From positions 6,510,001-6,574,000 of the forward strand of contig NZ_CP108002.1 of the NCBI RefSeq assembly GCF_041435055.1: 64,000 nucleotides of DNA. The letters run 5' to 3'. Within the stretch, counting starts at the first letter, position 1. Every line of letters starts with the position of its first letter. The translations under genes and the position numbers were made by a program. The stretch is from Streptomyces sp. NBC_00341. GTDB taxonomy: Bacteria > Actinomycetota > Actinomycetes > Streptomycetales > Streptomycetaceae. Under the pieces are notes generated by a model. It had not been told where the DNA came from. It made no database searches and saw only the letters and a program-made list of their open reading frames with translations. Shown here piece by piece: positions 38,969 through 48,044 of this stretch.

Positions 38969-40034
38969 CCGCGGGCGGCGGCAGGACGCCGCCGGCCCCG
39001 GGGTGCAGCCGCCGGCGGACGGTGACACGGCGTCCCGCTCGTTGCCCACCCGGGCGGAGCGGCGTCGGCTGGCCCGCAAGGTGAAGCGGAAGCGGCGCAG
39101 ATCGGCCGTGCAGGAGATTCCCCTGCTCATCACCGTCGCGGTGGTGATCGCGCTGGTCCTCAAGACGTTCCTGGTGCAGGCCTTCGTGATCCCGTCGGGA
39201 TCGATGGAACAGACCATCCGGATCGGTGACCGGGTCCTCGTGGACAAGCTCACCCCGTGGTTCGGGTCCCGGCCGCAGCGTGGCGATGTGGTCGTGTTCA
39301 AGAACCCCTCGGACTGGCCGCCGCCGAATCCGGTGACGGCGAAGGAGTCGCCCGTCGTCATCAAGCAGGTGAAGGAGGCGCTGACCTTCATCGGGCTGCT
39401 GCCGTCGGACGACGAACAGGACCTGATCAAACGAGTGGTCGCCGTCGGCGGTGACACGGTGAAGTGCTGTGGTGCGGACGGCCGCCTCATGGTCAACGGT
39501 CAGGCGATCGACGAGCCCTATCTCTTTCCCGGCAATCCCCCTTCCACGATCAAATTCGAGGTAAAGGTTCCAGCCGGACGAATCTTCGTGATGGGTGACC
39601 ATCGCTCCAATTCCGCCGATTCACGATTCCACCTGGACAAGACGGCCGACGGCACGGTTTCCGAAGATGCCGTAGTGGGACGGGCCGTGGTGATCGCCTG
39701 GCCCGTCGGGCACTGGACGAAGCTCGAGGAACGTTCGGCGTTCTCCTCGGTCCCGGACCCGCGCGCCGGGACGGCGGCTGCCCCGGGACCGTCGAATAGT
39801 GTGTCCCAGGATCCCAACGGAATGATCCGGCTCCCGACCCCTGCGGAACTCCCGCTCGTTATGGGAGTGGTTGGCCTGCACCGGCTAGGGCGCAGGCGGT
39901 GGCACGGAATAAGGAGCAGATGTGGGGGATTTGGCGGTGGGCGCACGATCCGGACACGACGAACCCGAGGACCGGCCGGACATTCCGGGGAACACCGAGT
40001 CGGCCGGGACGACGGAGGACCGGGCGGAGAGTGA
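38961..40034 (+). CDS. lepB: Type I signal peptidase (second, SipX-like) with atypically long C-terminus
   Basis: Signal peptidase with membrane helix IPLLITVAVVIALVLKTFLV, catalytic Ser in PSGSME, Lys in LIKRVVAVGGD, and MGDHRSNSADSRFH. The frame runs 113 nt into the next lepB, giving 357 aa, whereas I recall SipX of about 320 aa. The last 40 residues (GIRSRCGGFGGGRTIR...) are Arg/Gly-rich and look like translation of the next gene in the wrong frame. A TAA (39910-39912) in another frame sits where a normal end would be, so a frameshift near the 3' end is possible. Catalytic boxes are intact. Confidence 0.88.
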   Translation: MGNRGRRQDAAGPGVQPPADGDTASRSLPTRAERRRLARKVKRKRRRSAVQEIPLLITVAVVIALVLKTFLVQAFVIPSGSMEQTIRIGDRVLVDKLTPWFGSRPQRGDVVVFKNPSDWPPPNPVTAKESPVVIKQVKEALTFIGLLPSDDEQDLIKRVVAVGGDTVKCCGADGRLMVNGQAIDEPYLFPGNPPSTIKFEVKVPAGRIFVMGDHRSNSADSRFHLDKTADGTVSEDAVVGRAVVIAWPVGHWTKLEERSAFSSVPDPRAGTAAAPGPSNSVSQDPNGMIRLPTPAELPLVMGVVGLHRLGRRRWHGIRSRCGGFGGGRTIRTRRTRGPAGHSGEHRVGRDDGGPGGE

Positions 40035-40830
40035 CGGCGACGCCCAGGGCAGTGGCAGTCCGGCCAGGAAGAAGCCGCGCTCCTTCTGGAAGGAGCTGCC
40101 GCTCCTCATCGGTGTCGCGCTGGTTCTCGCGCTGCTGATCAAGACGTTTCTGGTGCAGGCGTTCTCGATTCCGTCGGATTCGATGCAGAACACCCTTCAG
40201 CGGGGTGACCGGGTGCTGGTCGACAAGCTCACTCCGTGGTTCGGTTCCGAGCCGGAGCGCGGCGAGGTCGTCGTCTTCCACGATCCGGGCGGCTGGCTGG
40301 AGAACACTCCGACGGCCAATCCGAACGCGGTGCAGAAGTTCCTGAGCTTCATCGGGCTGATGCCGTCCGCCGAGGAGAAGGACCTGATCAAACGCGTCAT
40401 CGCGGTCGGCGGTGACACGGTCGAGTGCAAGAACAACGGGCCGGTCGTGGTCAACGGCAAGGCGCTGGACGACAAGTCGTTCATCTTCAAGGGGAACACC
40501 GCCTGCAACGACGAGCCGTTCGGCCCGGTCAAGGTGCCCAAGGGCCGTATCTGGGTGATGGGCGACCACCGCCAGAACTCCCTCGACTCCCGCTACCACC
40601 AGGAGCTGCCGGGCGGCGGCACCGTCTCCAACGACGAGGTCGTGGGCCGGGCCATCGTGGTGGCGTGGCCGGTCAACCGCTGGGCGACCCTGCCCGTCCC
40701 GAAGACCTTCGACCAGCCGGGGATCAACGCCGCGGCCGCGATGGCTCCGGGTGCGCTGGGCTTCGCGGGCGCCGTGCCCCTCGTGCTCTGGCGCAGGCGG
40801 AGCAGGGCCGCGGCGGCGCGGCAGAAGTAG
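39922..40830 (+). CDS. lepB: Type I signal peptidase (third, SipY-like)
   Basis: 302-aa signal peptidase with an acidic N-terminal cytoplasmic tail, membrane helix PLLIGVALVLALLIKTFLV, catalytic IPSDSMQNT (Ser-Met after Asp instead of Gly), LIKRVIAVGGD, MGDHRQNSLDSRYH, and a C-terminal membrane helix followed by RRRSRAAAARQK. AAGGAG (39911-39916) 5 nt before GTG 39922 supports the start. The central DNA is almost identical to the next gene (see repeat entries). Confidence 0.94.
   Translation: MGDLAVGARSGHDEPEDRPDIPGNTESAGTTEDRAESDGDAQGSGSPARKKPRSFWKELPLLIGVALVLALLIKTFLVQAFSIPSDSMQNTLQRGDRVLVDKLTPWFGSEPERGEVVVFHDPGGWLENTPTANPNAVQKFLSFIGLMPSAEEKDLIKRVIAVGGDTVECKNNGPVVVNGKALDDKSFIFKGNTACNDEPFGPVKVPKGRIWVMGDHRQNSLDSRYHQELPGGGTVSNDEVVGRAIVVAWPVNRWATLPVPKTFDQPGINAAAAMAPGALGFAGAVPLVLWRRRSRAAAARQK
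40121..40201 (+). repeat. 81-nt direct repeat, copy 1 (in third lepB)
   Basis: Identical base for base to 41130-41210. It encodes the membrane helix end and catalytic serine region, inside a roughly 215-nt tract of about 96% identity. Confidence 0.9.
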
Positions 40831-40921
40831 CCCGGGGAACCCCCGCTCGTTGTCCAGGGGGGTGGGTTTGTGATCGGCGGGCCCGGGTGGGCCGTCGTTG
40901 GCGCAGAGTGAGGAAATGAAT

Positions 40922-41836
40922 GTGAGCGACGTGGCAGACGGAGCGCGATCCGGACACGGACAGTCCACGGAGAGGACCGAGCAGCCTGCCGGCGCTGCCC
41001 TCGATCCCGTGGGAGGGACACCGGGTCCGGCCGCGCCGGAGGCCGCGCGCATCCCGGAGCAGGGGGGCAAACGGGCGAAGAAACCCCGCCCCCTCTGGAA
41101 GGAGCTGCCGCTCCTCATCGGTATCGCGTTGGTTCTCGCGCTGCTGATCAAGACGTTTCTGGTGCAGGCGTTCTCGATTCCGTCGGATTCGATGCAGAAC
41201 ACCCTTCAGCAGGGCGACCGGGTGCTGGTCGACAAGCTCACTCCGTGGTTCGGCTCAGAGCCGGAGCGCGGCGAGGTCGTCGTCTTCCACGACCCGAGCG
41301 GCTGGCTGGACGGCGAGCCGACGCCCGAGTCGAACGTGGTGCAGACCTTCCTCAGCTTCATCGGCCTGATGCCCTCGTCGCAGGAGAAGGACCTGATCAA
41401 GCGGACGATCGCGGTCGGCGGCGACACCGTGTCCTGCAAGAAGGGCGGTCCGGTTGTCGTCAACGGGAAGCCGCTCGACGAGCCCTACATCTTCCCCGGC
41501 GGCACACCCTGTGACGACATGCCCTTCGGCCCGTTCAAGGTGCCCGACGGCAAGATCTGGGTGATGGGCGACCACCGGCAGGACTCCTCGGACTCGCGGT
41601 ATCACACCAACGACGTGAACAAGGGCTTCGTGCCGGTGGACGATGTCGTGGGCCGGGCCGTCCTGGTCGCGTGGCCGGTCAACCGCTGGGCGACGCTGCC
41701 GGTCCCGGACACCTTCGACCAGCAGGGGATCAACACCGCGGCCGCGGTGGCTCCCGGTGCGCTCGGCATCGCCGGAGCCCTGCCGCTCGTGATCCGGCGC
41801 AGGCGGAAACTGACCGGCGGGCGTACCGCCGGGTAG
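40922..41836 (+). CDS. lepB: Type I signal peptidase (fourth, tandem duplicate of the third)
   Basis: 304-aa signal peptidase, closely related to the preceding gene throughout: helix PLLIGIALVLALLIKTFLV, catalytic IPSDSMQNT, LIKRTIAVGGD, MGDHRQDSSDSRYH, and a C-terminal RWATLPVPDTFDQQGIN stretch. GTG at 40922 was preferred because GTGAGGA lies 7 nt upstream; TTG at 40898 and ATG at 40916 are in-frame alternatives. This is the extra copy relative to the four sip genes I know in S. lividans and S. coelicolor. Confidence 0.93.
   Translation: MSDVADGARSGHGQSTERTEQPAGAALDPVGGTPGPAAPEAARIPEQGGKRAKKPRPLWKELPLLIGIALVLALLIKTFLVQAFSIPSDSMQNTLQQGDRVLVDKLTPWFGSEPERGEVVVFHDPSGWLDGEPTPESNVVQTFLSFIGLMPSSQEKDLIKRTIAVGGDTVSCKKGGPVVVNGKPLDEPYIFPGGTPCDDMPFGPFKVPDGKIWVMGDHRQDSSDSRYHTNDVNKGFVPVDDVVGRAVLVAWPVNRWATLPVPDTFDQQGINTAAAVAPGALGIAGALPLVIRRRRKLTGGRTAG
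41130..41210 (+). repeat. 81-nt direct repeat, copy 2 (in fourth lepB)
   Basis: Identical to 40121-40201, at an offset of 1009 bp. Confidence 0.9.
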
Positions 41837-41885
41837 GGTGCCGACTCGGATCAGCGATTGTCGATCTCCGATGGGGGACGCTGGG

Positions 41886-42635
41886 ATGAGTGGAACAGGA
41901 CGTACGGACGACGGCCGCGGCCGGCTCGGCGGCAAACTGTCGGGGCTGGCGGTGGCCGTCGGCTGTGTGCTCTTCCTCGGCGGTTTCGCCTGGGCGGCCG
42001 TGGTGTACCGGCCGTACACGGTGCCGACCGAGTCGATGACCCCCACGGTGAACGCGGGCGACCGGGTCCTCGCCCAACGGGTGGACGGCAGCGAGGTGCG
42101 CCGGGGCGATGTCGTGGTCTTCACCGATCCGGCGTGGGGCGATATGCCGATGGTGAAGCGGGTCGTCGGTGTCGGCGGCGACAAGGTCGCCTGCTGCGAG
42201 AAGGACGGCCGGCTCACGATCAACGGCATACCCGTTGCGGAACCGTATCTGCGCTCCGACGATCCCGCCTCCGCGAACGGCTTCACGGCCCAGGTGCCCA
42301 AGGGGCAGCTCTTCCTCCTGGGCGACGACCGCCGGGTCTCGCTGGACTCCCGGGTCCACCTTGAGGACGGCGGACAGGGCTCGGTGCCCCGCAGCGCCGT
42401 GACGGCCCGGGTGGACGCCGTGGCCTGGCCGCTGGGCAGCATGGTGGAGCGGCCCAGCGCCTTCGCCGCCCTGCCCGGCGGGGTGTCCTCCGCGGGGCCG
42501 GTCAAGCTTCAGCTCGCAGCGGTGATCGCGGGCGTGCTGCTGATTCTGGGCGGGTCCGTGTACGGACCGCTCGCAGCCCGGTCCGCCCGGTCGAAGCGGA
42601 ACAAGCAGGGGAAGGCGGCCGCCGGTGTCCGCTGA
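41886..42635 (+). CDS. lepB: Type I signal peptidase (fifth, SipZ-like)
   Basis: 249 aa, the most divergent of the five. Membrane helix LAVAVGCVLFLGGFAWAAVV, catalytic VPTESMTPT, Lys in MVKRVVGVGGD, and LLGDDRRVSLDSR in place of the usual MGDHR. A second membrane helix is near the C-terminus (LAAVIAGVLLILGGSVYG) followed by a basic tail. ATG at 41886. Its end overlaps the NUDIX gene by 11 nt. Confidence 0.93.
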   Translation: MSGTGRTDDGRGRLGGKLSGLAVAVGCVLFLGGFAWAAVVYRPYTVPTESMTPTVNAGDRVLAQRVDGSEVRRGDVVVFTDPAWGDMPMVKRVVGVGGDKVACCEKDGRLTINGIPVAEPYLRSDDPASANGFTAQVPKGQLFLLGDDRRVSLDSRVHLEDGGQGSVPRSAVTARVDAVAWPLGSMVERPSAFAALPGGVSSAGPVKLQLAAVIAGVLLILGGSVYGPLAARSARSKRNKQGKAAAGVR

Positions 42636-43113
42636 GAGGCGCAAGGTCTCCCGCCTGGTTCTCCTCGATCCGGACGACCGCGTTCTGCTGATGCACGGGT
42701 TCGAACCGGAGGACCCCGCGAGCACCTGGTGGTTCACCCCGGGCGGAGGGCTGGAGGGCGACGAGACCCGCGAGCAGGCAGCGCTGCGCGAACTGGCGGA
42801 GGAGACCGGGATCAGGGAGGTCGAACTGGGCCCGCTCCTCTGGAAGCGGATGTGTTCCTTTCCGTTCGACGGCCGGCGCTGGGAGCAGGACGAGTGGTAC
42901 TTCCTCGCCCGTACGGCACAGACCCTGACGGACACCAGTGGGCAGACCGGGCTGGAACGGCGCAGCGTCGCGGGCCTGAGGTGGTGGACCTCCGCCGAAC
43001 TGTCGGCGACGCGTGAGACGGTGTACCCGACCAGACTCGCCGGGCTGCTGCACACGCTGCTCGACGAGGGTCCCCCGCGTACGCCGTTGGTTCTGGCTCC
43101 CGAAATCGCCTGA
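42625..43113 (+). CDS. NUDIX hydrolase
   Basis: 162-aa pyrophosphohydrolase with a complete Nudix box, GGGLEGDETREQAALRELAEETGI within residues about 40-63; substrate unknown. It is annotated mutT-like in other streptomycetes at the end of the sip operon. GTG start inside the last lepB, so translation is coupled to signal peptidase production without an obvious functional link. Confidence 0.92.
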   Translation: MSAERRKVSRLVLLDPDDRVLLMHGFEPEDPASTWWFTPGGGLEGDETREQAALRELAEETGIREVELGPLLWKRMCSFPFDGRRWEQDEWYFLARTAQTLTDTSGQTGLERRSVAGLRWWTSAELSATRETVYPTRLAGLLHTLLDEGPPRTPLVLAPEIA

Positions 43114-43175
43114 GCGTCCGGGGCGCCCGGCCTGGCGCACAATGGGGGCACGCACGGCTGAAGGGGAACATGCCA

Positions 43176-43484
43176 ATGAGCGCCGAGGACCTCGAGAAGT
43201 ACGAGACCGAGATGGAGCTGAAGCTCTACCGGGAGTACCGCGATGTCGTCGGTCTGTTCAAATATGTGATCGAGACCGAACGGCGCTTCTACCTCACCAA
43301 TGACTACGAGATGCAGGTGCACTCGGTCCAGGGCGAGGTGTTTTTCGAGGTGTCCATGGCGGATGCCTGGGTCTGGGACATGTACAGGCCGGCCCGGTTC
43401 GTCAAACAGGTCCGGGTCCTGACGTTCAAGGACGTCAACATCGAGGAGCTCAACAAGAGCGATCTCGAACTTCCGGGTGGCTGA
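43176..43484 (+). CDS. DUF2469-family protein
   Basis: 102-aa protein MSAEDLEKYETEMELKLYRE..., very strongly conserved in actinobacteria and of unknown function. It is rich in acidic and aromatic residues (FKYVIETERRFYLTNDYEM, ADAWVWDMYRPARFVKQV). AAGGGGAA (43161-43168) lies 7 nt before ATG 43176, preferred to ATG 43170. No signal or membrane segment. Confidence 0.92.
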   Translation: MSAEDLEKYETEMELKLYREYRDVVGLFKYVIETERRFYLTNDYEMQVHSVQGEVFFEVSMADAWVWDMYRPARFVKQVRVLTFKDVNIEELNKSDLELPGG

Positions 43485-43568
43485 GTTCTCCACATCCGCC
43501 CACTTGTCCACCAAGATCCACTAGCTGCGGGCGGACGCGTCAGAGTCGGTGCCGGAGGTGGTGCCGAT

Positions 43569-43928
43569 ATGAACGCACGGGGGGCACTCGGGCGGTACGG
43601 CGAGGATCTGGCGGCGCGGCTGCTGACCGAGGCCGGCATGTCCGTACTGGAACGGAACTGGCGCTGTCGCACCGGCGAGATCGACATCGTCGCGCTGGAC
43701 GGCGACGCGCTCGTCATCTGTGAGGTGAAGACGCGCAGGGCGGGTGGGTTCGAGCACCCGATGGCCGCCGTGACACCGGCCAAGGCGGACCGGCTGCGCC
43801 GGCTGGCCGAGCTCTGGCTGGACCGGCACGGCGGTTCGCCGCCCGGGGGCGTGCGGATCGACCTGGTCGGCGTGGTGCTGCCCAGGCGCGGTGCGCCCCG
43901 GGCCGAGCACGCGCGGGGGGTGGCCTGA
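43569..43928 (+). CDS. YraN/UPF0102 family nuclease-like protein
   Basis: 119-aa predicted PD-(D/E)xK endonuclease-fold protein. The catalytic pattern is visible as [22 protein letters not shown] (E-x-D ... E-V-K). Members sit next to comM and dprA in many genomes, suggesting a role in processing DNA, but no activity is firmly established. Its stop overlaps the comM start (TGATG). Confidence 0.93.
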   Translation: MNARGALGRYGEDLAARLLTEAGMSVLERNWRCRTGEIDIVALDGDALVICEVKTRRAGGFEHPMAAVTPAKADRLRRLAELWLDRHGGSPPGGVRIDLVGVVLPRRGAPRAEHARGVA

Positions 43929-45562
43929 TGGCGTTCGCGCGGGCCTGCTCGGTCGCCCTGGTCGGCGTCGAGGGCGTGGTGGTGGAGGTCCAGGCGGACC
44001 TGGAGGCCGGGGTGGCGGCGTTCACCCTGGTGGGGCTGCCCGACAAGAGCCTGGTGGAGAGCCGCGACCGGGTACGGGCGGCGATCGCCAACTCCGGCGC
44101 GGAGTGGCCGCAGAAGAAGCTCACGGTGGGCCTGTCGCCGGCGTCGGTACCCAAGGGCGGCTCGGGCTTCGATCTCGCCGTGGCGTGTGCGGTGCTCGGC
44201 GCGGCCGAGCGGATCGACCCCGCGTCGATCGCGGATGTCGTGATGATCGGGGAGCTGGGGCTCGACGGCCGGGTGCGGCCGGTGCGCGGGGTGCTGCCCG
44301 CCGTGCTGGCCGCCGCGGAGGCCGGCTACCGGCAGGTGGTCGTCCCCGAGCAGACGGCGGGCGAGGCGGCGCTGGTACCCGGGGTCTCCGTGCTCGGGGT
44401 GCGTAGCCTGCGGCAGCTGATCGCCGTGCTCTGCGACGAACCGGTGCCCGAGGAACAGCAGCCGCACGACCAGGGGCGCCCCGACACCATGCTGGCCGGT
44501 CTCATGGTGCCCGGCGCCGGTATGGGCACCGGCATCGCCCGGGGCTCGGCACAGGGCGACGGACACCGGCCGGACCTGGCGGACGTCGCGGGCCAGGAAC
44601 GGCCGCGCAAGGCCCTGGAGGTCGCGGCGGCGGGCGGTCACCACCTCCTGCTGTCCGGACCACCGGGCGCGGGCAAGACCATGCTCGCCGAACGGCTGCC
44701 CGCGATCCTGCCGGCCCTGAGCAGGCAGGAATCCCTCGAGGTCACCGCGGTGCACTCGGTGGCGGGCATCCTGCCGCCGGGGGAACCCCTGGTCTCCCGG
44801 GCCCCCTACTGCGCACCGCACCACTCGGCGACCATGCAGTCGCTGGTCGGCGGGGGCAACGGGCTGCCCCGGCCGGGCGCGGTGTCGCTGGCCCACCGCG
44901 GCATCCTCTTTCTCGACGAGGCGCCGGAGTTCTCGGTACGGGCCCTGGACGCGCTGCGCCAGCCGCTGGAGTCGGGGCATGTGGTGGTGGCACGCAGCGC
45001 GGGGGTGGTCCGGCTGCCGGCCCGCTTCCTGATGGTGCTGGCCGCCAACCCGTGCCCGTGCGGGCGGCACACCTTGAGCGGGGCCGGCTGCGAATGCCCG
45101 CCCGCCTCGGTCCGGCGCTATCAGGCCCGGCTCTCCGGTCCGCTGCTCGACCGGGTGGATCTGCGGGTGGCCGTCGACCCGGTCAGGCGCGCGGACCTGA
45201 TGGGGCAGGGTGGTCGGGGCGAGTCGACGGCGACGGTCGCCGCCCGGGTGCGGGAGGCGCGGGCACGGGCGGCGGAGCGGCTCGCCGGTACACCCTGGAC
45301 CACCAACAGCGAGGTACCCGGCCACGAGCTGAGGACCCGCCTGGTGGCGGCGCCCGGGGCGCTTCTGGCGGCCGAGCGCGACATGGAACGGGGAATGCTC
45401 ACCGCGCGCGGCCTGGACCGGGTCCTGCGGGTGGCGTGGACCCTCGCGGATCTGCGGGGCGTCGACCGGCCGGACGCCTCGGACATCGCGGTGGCCCTGG
45501 AGCTGCGCACCGGCATTCCGCGCGGGGCGCCGATGACGGCGGGGACGGCGGGGGCGGCATGA
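43928..45562 (+). CDS. comM: ComM/YifB-family Mg-chelatase-like AAA+ ATPase
   Basis: Hexameric helicase that promotes branch migration during recombination of imported DNA in naturally competent species. 544 aa: N-terminal Lon-protease-like (S5) domain (DKSLVESRDRVRAAIANSG, GLSPASVPKGGSGFDLAVA), Walker A SGPPGAGKTMLAERL, Walker B GILFLDEAPEF, and a C-terminal Mg-chelatase domain with LDRVDLRVAVDPV. Classical competence genes are not in the window, so its role here is inferred from the family. Confidence 0.94.
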   Translation: MAFARACSVALVGVEGVVVEVQADLEAGVAAFTLVGLPDKSLVESRDRVRAAIANSGAEWPQKKLTVGLSPASVPKGGSGFDLAVACAVLGAAERIDPASIADVVMIGELGLDGRVRPVRGVLPAVLAAAEAGYRQVVVPEQTAGEAALVPGVSVLGVRSLRQLIAVLCDEPVPEEQQPHDQGRPDTMLAGLMVPGAGMGTGIARGSAQGDGHRPDLADVAGQERPRKALEVAAAGGHHLLLSGPPGAGKTMLAERLPAILPALSRQESLEVTAVHSVAGILPPGEPLVSRAPYCAPHHSATMQSLVGGGNGLPRPGAVSLAHRGILFLDEAPEFSVRALDALRQPLESGHVVVARSAGVVRLPARFLMVLAANPCPCGRHTLSGAGCECPPASVRRYQARLSGPLLDRVDLRVAVDPVRRADLMGQGGRGESTATVAARVREARARAAERLAGTPWTTNSEVPGHELRTRLVAAPGALLAAERDMERGMLTARGLDRVLRVAWTLADLRGVDRPDASDIAVALELRTGIPRGAPMTAGTAGAA

Positions 45563-46812
45563 CGGGGCAGCAGGCGGGGGAGTCACTGCCGCTGCCCGGG
45601 CCCAGGCCCGGACCCGGACCCGGTGACGGGGAGCGGTCGGCGTGGTCTCCCGGTGGGCCCGGTGACGGGGAGCGGCTGGCGCGGGTCGCGTTGACGCGGG
45701 TCCTGGAGCCGGGGGACGAACGGGGCGGCCGCTGGCTGCGGGAGTGCGGCGCCGGGGAACTGCTGCGGCGGATCACCGCCAGGGACGGATCGGCCGAGCA
45801 GCTCAGCGGTATGACGGCGCGACGGCTGGCCGGCTACCGGCTGCGGGCCGAGGCGGCGGACCCCGCGCGGGATCTCGCGGCGATGGCCGCGGTCGGCGGG
45901 CGCTTCGTCTGTCCGGGCGACCGCGAGTGGCCGAGCCAGCTGGACGACCTGGGGGACACCCGGCCGACCGGGCTCTGGGTGCGGGGGAGGCCCGATCTGC
46001 GGCTCTGGGCGCTGCGTTCGGTGGCGGTGGTCGGGGCCCGCGCCTGCACCCCGTACGGGGCGCATATGGCGACGGCCCTCGGCGCCGGTCTCGCGGAACG
46101 GGGGTGGGTGGTCGTCTCGGGCGCGGCGTTCGGGGTCGACGGGGCCGCTCACCGGGGTGCTCTCGCCGCGGGTGGGGCGACGGCGGCGGTGCTGGCCTGC
46201 GGGGTGGACGTCGCGTACCCCCGCGGACATGCTGAACTGATCGGGCGCGTCGCCGGGCAGGGGCTCGTCATCGGTGAGCTGCCGCCGGCCGAACACCCCA
46301 CGCGCAGCCGGTTCATCCTCCGGAACAGGGTGATCGCCGCGTTGACGAGGGGAACCGTCGTGGTGGAGGCCGAATACCGCAGCGGTTCCCTGGTCACGGC
46401 GCGTTGTGCCCAGCGGCTCGGCCGCTTCACCATGGGCGTTCCAGGGCCCGCCACCAGCGGTCTGTCGGCAGGCGTCCATGAACTCCTGCGGGGCGAGGGG
46501 GTGCTGGTGACGGACGCCTCGGAAGTCGTTGAACTGGTCGGTGACATGGGGGAGCTCGCCCCGCCCAGACAGGGTGCGGTGCTGCCCAGAGACCTGCTGG
46601 ACACCGGCTGCGCCAGGGTTCTCGACGCGCTTCCGGCCCGCACGGCCGCCGCTGTGCGCGAGGTGGCCCGTACCGCCGGAACGAGCATCGACGAGGCGCT
46701 CGCCAAGCTGTACGAACTGCACTCACTGGGGTTCGTCGAACGTCATGGCGATGGATGGCGGTTGACGCGGCGGCCGACTTGCAATGACGACGCGCGGCGA
46801 GGCGGTACTTGA
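45559..46812 (+). CDS. dprA: DNA-processing protein DprA
   Basis: Loads RecA on single-stranded DNA. The 417-aa protein has a Pro/Gly-rich N-terminus containing an imperfect repeat (GPGDGER twice in the first 40 residues), then the Rossmann-like domain with [33 protein letters not shown] and [21 protein letters not shown]-terminal winged helix follows ([20 protein letters not shown]). ATG overlaps the comM stop. Confidence 0.95.
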   Translation: MTGQQAGESLPLPGPRPGPGPGDGERSAWSPGGPGDGERLARVALTRVLEPGDERGGRWLRECGAGELLRRITARDGSAEQLSGMTARRLAGYRLRAEAADPARDLAAMAAVGGRFVCPGDREWPSQLDDLGDTRPTGLWVRGRPDLRLWALRSVAVVGARACTPYGAHMATALGAGLAERGWVVVSGAAFGVDGAAHRGALAAGGATAAVLACGVDVAYPRGHAELIGRVAGQGLVIGELPPAEHPTRSRFILRNRVIAALTRGTVVVEAEYRSGSLVTARCAQRLGRFTMGVPGPATSGLSAGVHELLRGEGVLVTDASEVVELVGDMGELAPPRQGAVLPRDLLDTGCARVLDALPARTAAAVREVARTAGTSIDEALAKLYELHSLGFVERHGDGWRLTRRPTCNDDARRGGT

Positions 46813-47113
46813 CCTGGAGCATTCGGGTGAAAAGGTGATGCCGATGACCTCGGCGGATCGTTCGGCAACGTCTCCGGGGCCGGCGCGCGACGTGTCGGCC
46901 CCGGTCGCCAGTCATGTCCTCGTCCGGGTGCGCGGCCGTCTCCGTAACCGGGGCCGGTGTCGCGTCCGGTGCCGTGTCCGTTCCCCCGGAAGCGCGCGCT
47001 CCGATCCCATATCCTGCGCGCACCGCGACACTTCGGTCACGCTACGCTCACAAGGACCCCGCCCCAGACGCACATTCCCCAGCACTTCACTGCAGAACGG
47101 CTCAAGGCACCAC
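46813..47113. other. 301-bp region upstream of whiG
   Basis: No gene with coding character, although the whiG frame is open throughout and would add 110 residues from 46784. It presumably contains the whiG promoter; a GGTCACGCTACGCTCACAAGG stretch near 47035-47055 may hold a -10 (TACGCT). No clear repeats. Confidence 0.5.
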
Positions 47114-47950
47114 ATGCCCCAGCACACCTCCGGGTCTGACCGCGCGGCAGTACCACCGGCTGCGCGTGGCACTGTGCGCCCTCCCGCTCCCTCCTCCCTC
47201 GACGAGTTGTGGCGTTCGTACAAGACCACGGGCGACGAGCGGCTGCGGGAGCAGCTGATCCTGCACTACTCGCCGCTGGTGAAGTACGTGGCCGGCCGGG
47301 TGAGTGTGGGCCTTCCGTCCAACGTCGAGCAGGCGGACTTCGTCTCCTCCGGGGTCTTCGGGCTGATCGACGCGATCGAGAAGTTCGACATCGAGCGGGC
47401 GATCAAGTTCGAGACGTACGCGATCACCCGCATCCGGGGCGCGATGATCGACGAACTCCGGGCGCTGGACTGGATCCCCCGCTCCGTGCGCCAGAAGGCC
47501 CGTGCGGTGGAACGCGCCTACGCCACGCTGGAGGCGCGGCTGCGACGCACCCCGTCCGAGGCCGAGGTCGCCGCGGAGATGGAGATCGGGCTGGAGGAAC
47601 TGCACGCGGTTTTCAGCCAGTTGTCCCTGGCGAACGTGGTCGCGCTGGAGGAGCTGCTCCATGTGGGCGGCGAGGGCGGTGACCGGCTGAGCCTGATGGA
47701 CACGCTGGAGGACACCGCCGCCGACAATCCGGTGGAGGTGGCCGAGGGCCGCGAGCTCCGGCGGCTGCTCGCCCGCGCCATCAACACCCTCCCGGACCGC
47801 GAGAAGACCGTCGTCACGCTCTACTACTACGAGGGCCTCACCCTGGCCGAGATCGGCAATGTCCTCGGGGTCACCGAGAGCCGGGTCAGCCAGATCCACA
47901 CGAAGTCCGTATTGCAACTGCGCGCGAAACTGGCCGACGCCGGACGCTGA
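47114..47950 (+). CDS. whiG: Sporulation sigma factor WhiG
   Basis: FliA-type (sigma-28 family) sigma factor that commits aerial hyphae to sporulation, held inactive by RsiG and c-di-GMP in Streptomyces. The 278-aa protein begins [19 protein letters not shown]. Region 2 has [18 protein letters not shown] and the [20 protein letters not shown] stretch; region 3 has [18 protein letters not shown]. Region 4 has [20 protein letters not shown], the -35 helix-turn-helix. ATG at 47114 matches the known N-terminus. Confidence 0.97.
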   Translation: MPQHTSGSDRAAVPPAARGTVRPPAPSSLDELWRSYKTTGDERLREQLILHYSPLVKYVAGRVSVGLPSNVEQADFVSSGVFGLIDAIEKFDIERAIKFETYAITRIRGAMIDELRALDWIPRSVRQKARAVERAYATLEARLRRTPSEAEVAAEMEIGLEELHAVFSQLSLANVVALEELLHVGGEGGDRLSLMDTLEDTAADNPVEVAEGRELRRLLARAINTLPDREKTVVTLYYYEGLTLAEIGNVLGVTESRVSQIHTKSVLQLRAKLADAGR

Positions 47951-48044
47951 GACCGCCTCCGGCGGCGCCCGGCGCCGTCCACCCGGGCCGGCCGATCGGG
48001 ACCGCCCACCCCCTCCCGGGCAGCGGTCGCCGTAGAGTGGACGC

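Noticed and set aside
45600..45680. Imperfect repeat GPGDGER near the start of dprA as a mobile or CRISPR-like repeat
   Set aside because: Only two copies in a low-complexity Pro/Gly linker, explained by slippage in GC-rich DNA.
47951..48044. GC-rich stretch after whiG as a terminator
   Set aside because: The possible stem is short and irregular with no tail; evidence too weak.
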